A DNA stretch of 64,000 nucleotides, taken from Phallusia fumigata. Its lineage: Eukaryota > Chordata > Ascidiacea > Phlebobranchia > Ascidiidae. The number at the start of each line of letters is the position of its first letter. Positions within the stretch are counted from its first letter, which is position 1. The stretch spans positions 1 to 64,000 of the forward strand of contig QXVZ01027876.1 of the NCBI GenBank assembly GCA_008931825.1. Direction: 5' to 3'. Below the pieces are notes generated by a model. It had not been told where the DNA came from. It searched no databases and saw only the letters and a list, made by a program, of their open reading frames with translations. Positions 38,208 through 52,200 of the stretch are shown in pieces. The translations under genes and the position numbers were made by a program.

Positions 38208-39372
38208 TGATAATGTAAAAGTAAACACGGTTGCAGCTGGTAATCAGCCCGATGACATTTACATTGGTAATGTGCTCACACAGTGCACCCACATATTTGA
38301 TGGCTATCATTGCTTGATAATAGGTCTGTGAGAGGTTGTTAATGCACAAGCAATAATTTAAGCCCGATAATACCAGGCCCAGGTGTGTCACCAACTCCTA
38401 GCACACATCCGCAAACAAACAAACCGAACAAATGGACGCTGGCCTATTACTTTTGACACGCGTCAGTTTGTGTGGAGTTTCTCCTGTATATCCGTGCGCC
38501 AGCCGCTGATCCGTCTTTTCAGGTGTATACAAATGTGTATCTTTGTCCTAATTCTGCAGTTCACCAAGTCTACGGCCGGTTTCCGGGTCCGGGTGTCGAT
38601 GCCAAGTCGGGTGGCACGTTATGCTAAGCCTCAGTCTCTTGTTTTGGAGCCGCACGATTAAGTGAAGTAACAAGCGTGTCCAAGCCAAAAGGGCGTCGCG
38701 ACACACGCACCCCTCGGCCCCAAGTCGATATTTTGATAAGCCCGAATCTGCGTCTTGTCACCACACGAATTCGCACGCGACTTTATTTATTTCAACCAGT
38801 TCCTTTCTAAGCTTGATTGACGTATCGGGGCTGTGTTGGTTACATCTACTGACTTTGCAAACAGTCTCTGGGTGTTGGACTGCGCGCCAGTTGTGCATAG
38901 ACATACGAGTGTCTAATATAAGTTCCGTGGCCAAAGGTTATTGTGCATTAAGTCATACATTTTGCTTGGATTTCTTGACGAACTATTATTCGTGATTAAG
39001 TCGAGGAATGAATAGTGATCAGTGTTGGTGAACAACATGCCTCGAAGCTGTTTACGTTACATGAAGTATTACTCACTCCGCACGCGCCTACGGTCCACGC
39101 AAAGACCTTAGCCCTGGCTGGAAAACAAGCAAACAAAGCATGCGTTGTCCCGGACCCGGCTTTTGCGAGCGTGATTCATCGCTCCGGTGACCCAACTTCA
39201 CCCAGTTCGGGTAATCGGCTTATCAAAACACGTCGCTTCTCTTGTTTTCCCGCTTCAAGGTTCAGTAAACTCCTGCAACCCTCTTATGCATGTTGCGGTC
39301 AGTTTAATCACCTCGTGACGTCACAGTCCGGAGTCTGTTTTGCTGGCGTTTAAACCTCGTCCAACAGCAGGA

Positions 39373-39661
39373 TTTGTTGATCGGAGTTTTGGGTTACAGT
39401 GACGTGTGTAACTTTCAAGTCAGTATGTGGAAAAACATCACAATAATATTTTACCCGTTACGTGGGTCATGCGTTTGGACTTCTTGGGGGCAGTGGCATA
39501 CATTTGTCTGTTGGGAGTGGCTTTAGCTTGGTAAAGTTATTTGAACGGGTCAACGCTGCCTTCTTAGCCTCTTGCATGTTTTACGTCTTGGACTATAGAT
39601 CTGGTATTCTTGACGACTGTTGATGAATGGACCAATAATTACACGCTATCGCAATCATCTC
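39373..39661. repeat. About 285-bp duplicate, copy 1
   Basis: Matches the short island 40623-40906, bounded by single Ns, with SNPs and small indels. The copies are about 1 kb apart, so the second is probably an allelic contig scaffolded in the wrong place. Confidence 0.8.
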
Positions 39662-40622
39662 GATCGCTTATAAGTGTTTAGAGAGTCGCGTGCTGGGAAG
39701 ACTGTGGGTGGCTCTTTCTTTAAAGGTAACCAAACTACTTCCATTCTTCGCTTGCTCACTTCAGACGTTGTTGCTGTCGTGGTACTGGTTAAGGTCGAAA
39801 AACTCACATTCATTGATCCATTACCCACAACTCACCTCTCTGTTCTGGGGTTACCCCGTCCCACGCTGGGTGACACCCCAATCTCGCGCCAGAGTAATCG
39901 CTGTACTCGATCCGGGGTGAAATCCTGATCACCGGTCAACGGGTTGATTTGGAAGTGCCAGATTAACTTTAATCCGCTGACCCATAATTTTCGGCTCCGT
40001 CCAACAAAAATTTGACGCCGGCAGGGGAAGGTCGGGCAACGCGGCAATTTGTAACCCGATCTCGGCCTTCGCGTTTGCCGGCCGTAATGAGTGTGGCGCC
40101 CTCGTGCCGCCTATTACACCTTCTTTCTTTGACGTAAAGATCAGTGAACTGATGCAGACTGTACTGTGGGTTTAAATCTTGCGAGCTGCAATAAGTTTAA
40201 TGAGTAAAATAGGGTTACTCGATGCCGCATACTTTATCATGTTCATGAAAACGTGTTTCGCCGCGACGCTCCGCCACAACACCATTACTTTACAAGTGGA
40301 CAATTCCAACATTTTTGTAGCAACCCTCAGGCCCTAGAGTCGCCTAAGACTAGAACGCAAGATACCATGCAAGACGGTAGAATACAGCACAACCCAGTTC
40401 AGGGGCAAACAAAAGCAACAGACCGTTGAGTATTGCAGGATATTTAACCCGCGATGTATTTAATAACGATGACCTGAAAGTCATGCAGACCCAGACACAT
40501 ATGCGGGGCTTAGGGACGCGTGTGCTCGTGAAAAGAAAGCGATGTATCGCGGATGACATTGTCCCTACTTGTGGCTTGTCGATGCGCGATGCTCGGTTTC
40601 CTGTTCTGTCTCCAAGCCGGAN

Positions 40623-40906
40623 TTTGATCGTTGGGTTACAGTGACGTGTGGAACTTTCAAGTCAGTATGTGGAAAAACATCACAATAATATTTTACTTGT
40701 TACGTGGGTCATAGTGCGTTTGGACTGCTTTGGGGCAGTGGCATACATCGGTCTGTTGGGAGTGGCTATAGCTTGGTAAAGTTGTTTGAACGGGTCAACG
40801 CTGCCCTCTTAGCCTCTTGCATGTTTAACGTCTTGGACTATAGATCTGGTATTCTTGACGACTGTTGATGAATTGACCAATAATTACACGCTATCGCAAT
40901 CATCTC
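40623..40906. repeat. Island between two Ns, copy 2 of 39373-39661
   Basis: Flanked by N at 40622 and at 40907. The whole island is a diverged copy of 39373-39661. Confidence 0.82.
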
Positions 40907-42941
40907 NGCGCCTCTCAATCCGCAAAAGAGGGCTTCACTCTCTCCCGTTTTCCTCGCACTCTTCCTCAGGTGTATGCGTTTCGACGAAATCCGCAACTAC
41001 GTGTTACCGTTGGCCGTCGTGCATGAAGTTTGTCGTTCTCTCAAACTTCCAACCGCTGATGTCAGACGATAGTCATTTCATCCTTGCCGGTGGATTTGAA
41101 TCATCATCGTTTTTGCCGACCTGCACGTACCTTGGCGGTTTAGCAAAACAGCGAGTGACGTCACATGGGACTGGGACAAATTGAAAGCGGTAGGTCAATG
41201 CGTCATCACGTGAAGAGAAACTGTACAAGTGGAAAGACTTTTTGTTGTAATCCACCCACGTTGTGAACAGTAAACCCTTATATCCTGTCGAACTTTGCGG
41301 ATTTTGCACACCACCCTTACACATGTTGATTTCGTGCAATCTTTCATTTTCGATTTCAAAAACTGACCATTCTCCCAACAACACTCTGGAACCAAACGTC
41401 GTTCATTTTCAATAATAAGACTGTAAATTTTCTGTTAAAAGCAAAAAGTGTGTGACGCGGGGTTGTACCGTTTATTGTGCGGTGTGGATTGTCAGTCGGT
41501 TACCAAGCAAATAGACCGCTGTGTGCGGTGTGTGTTTTCGTCCGTCGACGAAGGCGCCAGGGCTTCGGTGCAGTGATTTGTCCTTGGGAGAAGGGTGTCC
41601 TATTGACTAGCGGCAATTTTTACTGTTGATTGCATAAGTAAGCAGTCTTAAGGGGCGGTAAATCGCTTCAGTGTGCCCACGTCATTCCCACTTCCGTCCA
41701 GGAAAACTGTTTTTCTCGATTCGTGAGTTTGCATTGCGCCGGAAAACAAGCGGGGCAATCATTGGGTGACGCACTTGGCGGGTTTGCTTGGCAACTCAAA
41801 ACATGCCAACGGCATCCATTCGCTCGTTGACATTGGGCCAAGGTTCAACTTAAGTGATGTAAACACCGAACAGACTACGCAGTAAATTTGATGGAAAACC
41901 CGTTTGCTCTTACAATGTATCAAGTTGGACCAAACGCTTAACTACAATGTTGCAATTGGCTAAAACGTTAAATCCCTTCTCTAGACAGACGATAAACAAG
42001 AGAATATAAACCTCTACCTGCCGCGCCAGGTTCGCTTTATCATTGCCAGGTCGAATTACGGTCTTAAATTCCCCTGGGCGCCTAATGCCGTTGACACGAA
42101 CACCCCGGTGACGGGGTGACTGGGCTCCTATCGCAAACGAATTCCTTCCTGGTCGAACGGAGATAGCCGAGGCTGTGGGAATACACAGGAGTCTCAGCGG
42201 GTTATGCGCTCGTTATCGGCGGCGACATGCAAGACAAAGACCACCCTCCCGCATTCGCCGTGAAGAAGAGCTTGCTCCCAGCTAGAATAAAAGCTGACTT
42301 TGCAATGTCCAACGCCCTTACTTGCGCTTTTCTACAGCGGACTAACGTGGCTATACAGACTAGGGTGCTTTGTCTGCGAAGAAAAGTTTTCCGCACTGGA
42401 AGGGACTTGGTTACGAGAAGCCACCTCTCCACCAGCTGGTTAATTGAAAAACGGTGGTTGAGGACTCCGCTCTTGTCGGCGCAGAATTAAGTTGCGTTAA
42501 GTGTGTTATTGAAGGCTCTTTTTGTAAAGCGTTCTTTTGTCAGCTTTTCTATGGTCGTTTTGTGCTCTGCAGTCCTGCCTAGCGAAGTTCCACTTCGACC
42601 AAGGAAAGCAGATCAATGAAAACCTTAACCCTTTCGGCTTTAGCTCGGCCCCGCGATTCGAATTACACAAGGGAGGTTATCGTTGGAAATCAAAACACCA
42701 ATGGGTTAATCCTTTGTCCGACCCCGGTGTTCCAAGTTTTTTGGGCGAGTTTCTTTCAATGGGCGATCACAGCTCAGCACATTTTCCCTACAAAACGGGC
42801 CGATCGTTTGTGGTCAACAGTCATTAGGCATGCGCGAATGTGATTGCAGTCAGCAATATTCAGTCGGCGTCTAACTCTGTGGCATTGTTCCTCCCAGGTT
42901 GAAGCTAGCGTGTAGTATTCGACTGGCTATTTGCATTAAAA

Positions 42942-43247
42942 ATGAATTTAGTGTGGTCGCTATGCAGCGTCCTCGCCCTTCTATGTCTTTCCGTTGACAA
43001 GGGCGTTTTGGGGCAGCGAGAGCGTCTTCCGTCCTACGGCAACCTGCACCCTCTGAATTTCGGCGAGGTGCATTGTGGTCCTGACATCTCTCGCTACTAC
43101 AGTGAGGATGAAGGCGTTCAGCGGGATGTTGAGAATGACATACCTGGACCGACTTACAGGCGTTCGCAAGCTACCAGTCTACACCTTCTAACACGGCACA
43201 GGCGATGGGCAACAGGTTGGCACGAGCAGGATTTGTGTACAGGGTGA
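42942..43247 (+). other. MEGF6 first exon candidate with signal peptide
   Basis: Opens with [20 protein letters not shown], a good secretion signal, followed by [11 protein letters not shown]. The ORF runs to 43247, but the donor is not determined. Between here and EGF1 a different frame around 43220-43261 reads [11 protein letters not shown], reminiscent of the end of an EMI domain, but I could not join it in phase. Confidence 0.45.
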
Positions 43248-46200
43248 TGCAGCGGTGCTGCGTAAAACCGCTTCATCACTTCTGATGTTCCCATCGTTTT
43301 CTGCCGTTTCGTACCGCAGAAGACGACGGCGGCCTCGCGTGAAGCAGAGTCACATTTCTGTCTCTGCTTCTTCCGCGAAAGGGTCGTTCTATTTAGGATT
43401 AACTTGGCGTTTGGTTAATATTAATCGTTGCGCTTTGCGGCCGCAAATTTCAGCTCAATGCTCGTACGGCGTTTGCTTCAACGGTGGTCGATGCCAAGAC
43501 TCAGCGACGCAAATGTGTCAGTGCTCCGGCGGATTTACCGGTGCTCGTTGCGAGCGGGGTAAGATGCATGCTCTTGTGCAATTTTCTAAATGTTTTTACA
43601 TCTAAAATTAGTAGAATAGTCATTCCTGACTAGGCGTATTAATATCTGTGTTGTAACTGGTAAACGCAATCCAGCAATTTGTTTCGTTACATCAAACGTC
43701 AATATTATGTTCCTGTATTAATGTTAAACGTGTGAAATCTTAAACGTCGCGACCGCAGGCACGCCAGCACAAGTATGGCATAAACATATTTCGCGTCTTA
43801 ATCGTTTCGTTTTGAAAGTACTTTGCTTGACGCTGGTTCAAGCAGTCAGTCGTCGGGCATTGAAAACACCCCGTCGACGAATGATGGATAGACCAGCGCT
43901 AAGCCCTCATCTAAGGCAATCTCATCATCGAGGTTCACCACATATCTGCGCCTCTGGCTTGTGTTTTTGGACGCGCCCCTTGTGTTGTGCAGTGAAAGCG
44001 ATTCCAGGGCTTGTTTCGGCGTGCTGACCCCGCGATAACCTTCACATTATACCAGAAAACCAACTTTACAAGGGTTGTCATTAAAACGTAATCGCTTGTT
44101 AAAGTTATTTGCTGCCCTTAGATGGCATGACCTAAAATTCAGGTTTATTCTGCAGACTAGAAACACATTATCGCGCTTCGTTATCTGAGAAGCGTCAGTG
44201 GCAGGATTACGGACTTTGCCCGCCCCACACCCAACCTCTTGAAAAATTAAACAGATAGCGTCGTCGACTCAGCGCGCTCTTTGGTTTAAATTTTATTAAT
44301 ATGCGAAGCGGCCGCAGCCTACAAATGGGCATCTGCTTTCCCTCAATGAACCCACTGCAGCAGAATCCGACACGTTCACGATCTCAAGTCCTTGACAGGC
44401 TGCTCAGCCCTCCGACAAGTTACTTAGCAACCCTACTGCATTCAAAACATGTTGTCCAACATATCCCGAGTTACCAGTATAGTCTGCAAAATCACGTGAT
44501 ACTTATGTTTAAGTTGCACTTTTTGGAATTCCACAACGGTCTCACGCACACACTGACGCAATAAGCTTTATACGCCTTTTAGGTAAACAGGTGACGTATG
44601 CTTTCCGGCAAAGTCCCGTGCGTAAAAGATTAGAACGCCCATTTGTGTTTGCAGAAGGCTAGGGCTACTGTGTGACGTAATAGGTATAATACCTTATTGT
44701 CTTCCGATGAATGTGCAGAAATGCGAAGAAAAAACTGTAAAAGGCAAGCTTTTAAGCGTTTTTGTGCTTGCTACGCGTGTATACACCATGATTTACAGGC
44801 AGGGCCCAAAAGCGTCCGTTGTTCATAAATTCCAGAATCGCTTTCTGTACGTTCAAGTTTGTTCAAACCCCCGCGGTATTCTGTGGTGACATGTCTTCTG
44901 TTTGTCGAGCAATTCACCCCGTCGCGTGCCCAATCGGCGACGCCACTTGTGCAAACCGCCCTACGATCACATGTAAATTGTTACGCGTTGTTCGCGCCCC
45001 CAGGACGCTGTCTTTGTCCTCACGGCCCGTCGTAAATTGTTACGCGTTGTTCGCCGCTGCCATCCCAAGGAATTGTTTGCGTCGGTTTTTAGACGCTGGC
45101 CCCCGCGCAACCACACCTGTGTGTTTTACGTGACCAGAGGGTTTGTGTTAAAAATAAGTCGAATCCACCGAATCCCGCAACAAACCAATTGGGGATATTG
45201 GCTTATAACGTTTAAAGCGGTGTAAAGTAATACTTCAAAGCTAGTGGCCTTCCAACGACTTCATTGTAAAATTTACCCGCCTGTTAAGCGAGCATGATAA
45301 ATATCATCCATCACTTATGTTGAAATCACGATGTTAACATCTGTATTAAAAATCCACAACAGCGTACCCTTTGTGCTCGAAATATTCCGGTTGCAGTGTT
45401 TTTCAATTGCAGCTTATTGGTTGGGTAAAAGAATATGACCGAGTCTGAACGATTCTAGCATTTTGCCGAAATTTACGTACTTGGTCGCATCCAAACTACA
45501 ACTTTTAAATCTAGTTCACGCCCGTTTTCAACAATCATCCCCTGAGGCAAGTCGAACTTATAACAATGTAACTCTAGCACCAATGCCTAAAACAATACAC
45601 CTTGGCAACACCGTGCGCGTATAAAAGGATTTCACATGCATGATCATCCCCAAAATACGCGCGCCCTTTTACTTTATATGGACAGCTTAACGATGGTATT
45701 TAAATTGTTTGTGCAAACCTTTATTTGGCGTGTAGCACCGATAAACAAATCCTCTTTAAGCGAATAACTTTGAGCTGACCTTTTTCGAACCCGGGAAGTA
45801 CAAAATGTTGTGGTGAGCACACGTTTCGCAGCAACACGTTACTGCTGCCGAGTACATGAGTTCACAACGCGACTCTCCACAGCGCACTAAAGCTGAATCA
45901 TATTTACTTGTTTCGCTTATGTGTTTGGGTTTGCGCCATGGCCCGTGCATACATACCAATTAGCAAAGGCAGCTGAGTCGTTTACCCCGCGCAGACCTTG
46001 AATGTCACCAGGGAGCGGGTGCCGGATAGTCGATGACGACCTGGCCACCTTTCACTCCCTGCAGCATTGTGACGCACACAGGATCGTTAAGCTTGTCCCT
46101 CAAACTGCGCTCACACAAGGGAACCAGTGGAACCGAATTGCCAATCATCGCTAAGGGTATATAGAATGTGGCTGAATTCTCAGACAGTGTATTCACTTAT

Positions 46201-49200
46201 GCTCAGTTAAGCGCGCGCCCACAACCTTGCGATAGATCTCTCCCGATGTCGGTTTCCGACTTGCGATGCCCCTAGACCCCGTTGCGCCCCCGAAACACCC
46301 CTAGCGCGTCTCCATCGACCTTGCCCGAGATAATATAGCCGCTGTGTCAAGTGCGCGCGCGACCGTGAAGAACTTATGCGGGTGAAATGTAAACAACCGT
46401 GTTCTGCGGCTGGCGCCCTGACGTGTCGAGCGAAAGAAAGTGCGCCTTTCCTGTACTACGATGTGCCAGCCAATGCTTTTGGCGCTTTATCAGATTGAAA
46501 TAAATCGCATGGGTCCTTGGCATTTATCACGTTTTAGGCTGGCTAACGCATAACGATGCTTTGATCATTCCCGTGCCTCGACGGCGCGATTTGAAGTGCT
46601 GAGGTCGGATCCGATTGGTAAAATGGATCATCCATAACAGCAAGTGTCTCGGCGCAAGATAAAACGCGTTGGTCGGTGTTGCGATCCCATACAGTACCTG
46701 CTGAAATTCCAGACAACGGGAAAGCGTTGGTGAATCTCCCGCCTTTCGAAGGTGATTAGGCGAAACAAAACAAGGTTTGGTGACATATGCAACCTTGGGG
46801 ATGTTTCGATTTTAAAGGAGCGCAATGACAAAAGCGCATCTTTGCGCATTTATCTGCGGTTAAAATTCGTAACATCACGGACACACACCCAACCTGAATT
46901 TTATTGCAGCACACATCGGCCTAAAGTTACCCATTGACGTAAGCCGACTTAATTGACTAGACATAAAGTTGAGGTGCGCCACATTGAGCATTTACAACCA
47001 CCACAAGCTGAGTACACAATTGACGCAAGCAAGTTTATGCATAACCCATAAAGCTAAAAGCATATACGGGTCAAAAGGCGTCGTAAAGTTTAAGGTTGCC
47101 AAGTTTACTGGGTTACCTTTTCCACATAAACATATTTAGCGGTACATGAATTTTCCTCAGCTGCACATTCGGGCATTTGATACAATTGCATGCTTTTCCC
47201 CAATATGGTGAGAAACCTTACCTATAAGCGACCTCGCCGATTTACCGACCTGCTTTCATTGCCATTGGACGGGAGCGCCCAATACCTTTCTTTCCGCACG
47301 TCTTGTATTGCGCTCCACGGGGTCAACCCCACCATCCCCCGACAACCCTCGGTGTCACGTGTCATTTGTTTGCGTGCGAAAGTCAGTTTCGCTCGACTTC
47401 CCTTCACCCTCGTTCGACAATGTCAATGCCTTCGCGTGCAAATTCCGCACACGCATCCTGGAAAAAAGTTAACCCGATGGCAACCTTGTCGCGAGGCACA
47501 GCTGAAATGTTAAATTTGAAAATATAATACGGTCGCACGCAACAGATAACGGTCTGTCTGTCCCAAAACAATGCAAATATTTTTACAAACGTCAAACTTT
47601 CTCGGTTGGCCGCACAATCCCTGTTGTAATTTCTGCTTAAGTGCATTATACAATACCGTACATGGCGCTGCTAGCGATATCTTTCCAGTTTGAGATTAAA
47701 ACTGAAGGAGGTACACAAAAACGATCAGTAATGCTTGATGTATAAAACAATATTCTAGTTCATCGGGATTTGGGATTAACCCATCGATGATAAATGTTAC
47801 GACCTCGATTGAATGGGTCTAAAATGTGGGCGCCGCTCGATCTTGACGTAACTGACGAGTTAAAACTTCCAGAAATCCGTGTAATGCGTTAATCCGGTTC
47901 GCTGACAAGAGTGGTCTAGAATTCGACATGCAAAAGGGGCGTGTCCGTGCTCGGAGCACCCTGCCGCACCTCCAGATTTCCTACAGATCGGATATTGGAG
48001 TCATGTCCATTCGTGTTTTGTGTCTGTAGTGCAGTGATGTTCACGCGGCGATTAGTGGATTTAGGACATTATACAACACAGATTGAATGTAATCGTTAGG
48101 TCATTTCATCGTGTTTCGCTTTCCAGTGCACGGATGAAACTACAGTTCAACGCTGTGCCACCAGGAAAGGGAAACTACATTGTTATGTAAATTAAATATG
48201 TCTTTATGCTTTTCCCGACTTGACTGCTTTGAATCGTGCAATGCCTAGGATGTAATTTTTAAAACGGTCATCATACTTCTTTCAAAGAAGACAATGTCGA
48301 CCATAGATTTTATCGTTTTTTTTTCGGGATGCGTCGTAGGCGAAATTTCGTGAGTACAGCCAAGTCCCACAACTCGTATGTATTGATAAATATACAGAAA
48401 TTTCGGCTCCGATACCTTCTATGAAATTGATGATATTTAACTGTTCCTTAAGTGATTTTACCCCCTGTATTGTTGTTACAGACTTGAACGAGTGCGCGAC
48501 AAACAACGGCGGATGCAATCACATGTGCTGCAACACTTTTGGCGGATTCTTCTGCAAGTGCAGGCCGGGATTCCACCTCCAGCCCGACCAGAGGACATGC
48601 GTTGGTACGTTATGGCATAAATATGTCGCGTCGCAGTGTGTCAGCGCAGTTGTTAAAACAGGCCCACCCACAGTTGCCTTGGTGAGATGCAAACACGATC
48701 GCCGGACGGTCCCGGTATTCAACCCTTTGTCTGGGAACCCGGGCGACCGCCAACGTCCGTCATTCCTTCACAACAAAGGCCTTGTTTGCGCAGGGATTAG
48801 AAAGCCCGATGTTCGTTACCTTTAGACAGGTGAAATGCGAGAACATTTGGCAAAATTGTGCGGCTACAAGGGTTTCTGTTCACTTGTCGCATTTTCCGTG
48901 ACCACGTTGGATTATCGGAGCACGCAGATGCAGCGATAACGCGTGAGTAATTCGCTCGGGCCTGGATGAGCTGACACAATTCGATCTCACTCGCTAACCG
49001 GTCGGCATAAGAGTCAATTTTAGCCAGCCTCCGCGACACATCAATCACTATTGGATGATCACCGGTCTTCCAAAGTGGCGTTTCCGATAATCGCCAGTCG
49101 GCTACTCGTGTGAAACAGTTGGTTAATTGCTCGCTTTTTTGCTCAATTACGCCAATTTTCGCGCATTTATAGTCTGACGAGCAGTCTGGAGATGTCTCAA

Positions 49201-52200
49201 TGTCAGTGAAATATTGTTATGGCTAATCACAGCTTTTCGTCCATCACGAAATCCCCGCCCTAGGTAGATTTCCTATTGCGCGTTTCCTATCATAATGCGC
49301 TGTGCTTGTAGGCCAACAGACGACAGAAACACTCATGTTTATGCTTTGCTTTTTTTCTCGTGGTCGCTCATGCCAAACAAAAGGGTGCCATACATATGCT
49401 TTTGCATGTCTATTTGCAAACCGTGGCCCGGGTCCCTTGCTCAGCGCGGTTGGTGCCATGCAAGAACCGGGTCATTCAGAGCAGATGCGGAAACCATAGG
49501 ACTGGGATTTGCCTGCGCGTCTCACCCCAATTCCCTGCAGGACAAGGCGCGAACGTCAAACCTAATTCAACGGTGCGCTTGTAACGACATAAGCCGTGTT
49601 GTCGATACAATGCTATTGCTGGTTCGACCTTTGATCTGACGCACAAGGTGTAAAGGTCACTCTACTTTGGATCCAGGCCGCGGGACTCCGACCACGCGTT
49701 GCGTTGGGGTCTATTACTTCCTCTGGTAAATATGTACACCTTTGGCCCAACAATCTTTGACGTGTAGGATTTCAAAGCAAAGTTAAATATTTGGCCGTTT
49801 TTTATTCTTTCATATGTGCGCCACATCAAACGTTCCTATCTTAACGAAATTGCCGAAACGCGCGTAATCATGTATTGGGAACCCATTTGTCAATGTAACA
49901 AAATTTCTTCTTCTAGTTGGATCATATCCGTCATACGCAGTTTTGAACACAGCCAAAGGTATCAATTGGCACTTACAAACGACCAAATAAAGTTACGTCA
50001 AAATCGCGACCTTAATTTTGCCATTCGACTACTCCGACTATTAAGGCGGGTTTGACGGGGCCAAATTGCCGCAACTGCTAATTAAGGCACTTGGTGCAAG
50101 GACGCGCTCGACAAAAACGTGCCACTTTCCCTAGGTGCTCCAACCCAGGAAAGTACGAACGGTAGTTACAAAGCACCACGGTATTTAGAAACGACGCCCA
50201 GTTGATTGTTGGCCGCGCCTCGGTTGGGTCTGTCCATCACGATGACGCGGGTGTTGCGTTGTTTTCTTTGCCCTTGGCCCAATCGTCATGGTCAACTGGG
50301 CGTGCTTGGATAGGGTCGTCCCGACATACTTTGACCTAATCCAAATTAGACTGACCCCGCAGGAAGGATTCTATGCCTTGATCGCGTGACTGGGTGCAAT
50401 GCTCCGTGTGACCAAATATCGATGCGGCTGTGCAACTGGTGTTTGGTTGGCAAAAGCAAATTACCATGGCACGAGGGCTAATGGGTTATAGCAAACGTCA
50501 AACACACGCACAACAGCCCCATCTTCTCAGCGTTGCGCCGCCCACCAGTTCGCATGGGTGAGACTTTTTGTTAACACTTGTAATACTGTAGGCCTGACGA
50601 AATTGACACTGTAGCGCTTCGCGTAAGACAGGTTTTGCGGTAAAGTTCAAACCCCTCATGAAGCTGCTAGTTCGTTAGCCGGTGCTCGTGAGAACCTCCC
50701 ACTGTTTTGGGAAAGAGGACATAGCTTTGGATTTTGTGTCACCCCTCAGCCAGTTCGTAGCGTGCAGCAAAAGGTGGGAGGGATGCGGTAATTTTCTCCT
50801 CGTGTGAAGTCAGTCCCAGATGGGGCATAATTGGCGATTGACTTTCACTCAACGCCGCCCGACCCTATTATTACTCGAAGCATGTCTTCACTATCACTTG
50901 GCAGCGGCCACAAATTGCGTCGGCTACATTGACTCTCACAGCCAACAGGGGTGCGTTATTACAATAACCGATGGTATGCTCCCCAAGGCAAGTCGGCGCC
51001 CCGAGATGTATCTCTAAGGTGCCTGGATTGGTGCCAGGAGCACACTTCACCCGGTGCTTGACACGTCACAGATTCAAGTGGAAAAGAATGTAATCAGCTA
51101 GCAACTCAAACAACGTCGCCGCGCGAAGATGAGCGTTCTGGGCCTTGTCTCTGTTTATCTTCGAGTCGCTGCGGAGTGACAGGCGATCTGCAGTTGACGC
51201 GGCGACGTTTATAGCAGCCACTCACATGGGAAAAACAAACCGAGGCCATACCTCACGTATCTAGGCTCGTCTTCACAGTCGGAAGGCGCGAATCGCACAC
51301 AAGTGGTCCCTGATAAGGAGTGCGATTAATACGTCCTGCATCCTGTAGTTCAAATAGCGCGCAAAACGCGCTATCAATTTGGACTGCCTTTTTAGGAACG
51401 CACTGGTGGCAAAGACGTATATTTGTCTGCGCTGAGAGTTATGATCAAATACTGCCATCACACTTCGAGTTTGCTACATGTGTCGGGTCCTTTGGGAAAT
51501 CGTTGAGAACATCTTTGGAAGGTGTGAAGTGATAAGTAGTCTGAACACACTCAGCCTACAGCTTTTAGTATGGGAGCCTAATTTTGTCATTGGAAAAATG
51601 TCTGTCAAAAACAACACAAGTATTGCGCTTAAAAATTTAGGCGCTTGGATTTTTTAGAATGACCACAGTCACAAATTCATTTGTTCATAGATTACTCAAT
51701 CTGTGGTTTTGGGATTAGCTTCACGACTTCCTCAATACAGAAAGTTAGTTTCGCAATAAAGCAAATCGTGTTACACAGTTATTTATCACATCCTTTATAA
51801 GCAGGTTGAATCAGCTCGAAAAGGCAATCGCTTCAATACTGTCTGTAAATAGAAAAGTGACTCAACTTTGCCCCTGACTAACATTCGACCCCAATCAGTG
51901 CCCAATCAAATCAGACAGTTTCTTTCACCTTTATTGCAATGTGATACGATTTGTGTTTTGTCATTGGCAGATGATGATGAATGTTTGGATCACAATGGGG
52001 GTTGTGCCCACCGGTGCGTTAACACCAAGGGTGGACACTTCTGTGAATGCAACGATGGCTATCGACTTCATTCAGACGAAAAGACCTGTGTCCGTAAGTA
52101 TCTTAAATGTTTTTGGTTTCTATTATGTGAGAAGTCAATTAGCTCAAGAAATCTAAGTTCAAGATGTCGCATGTGCAAATCTGTTCGACTTCCAAACGGC

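Larger units (their letters stand above)
38208..42941. other. Intergenic region upstream of MEGF6
   Basis: About 4.7 kb without recognisable coding exons. GC content looks higher than in the gene-rich first half. Contains the stray duplicate 39373-39661 / 40623-40906. A promoter for MEGF6 is expected near the 3' end but no core element is clear. Confidence 0.5.
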
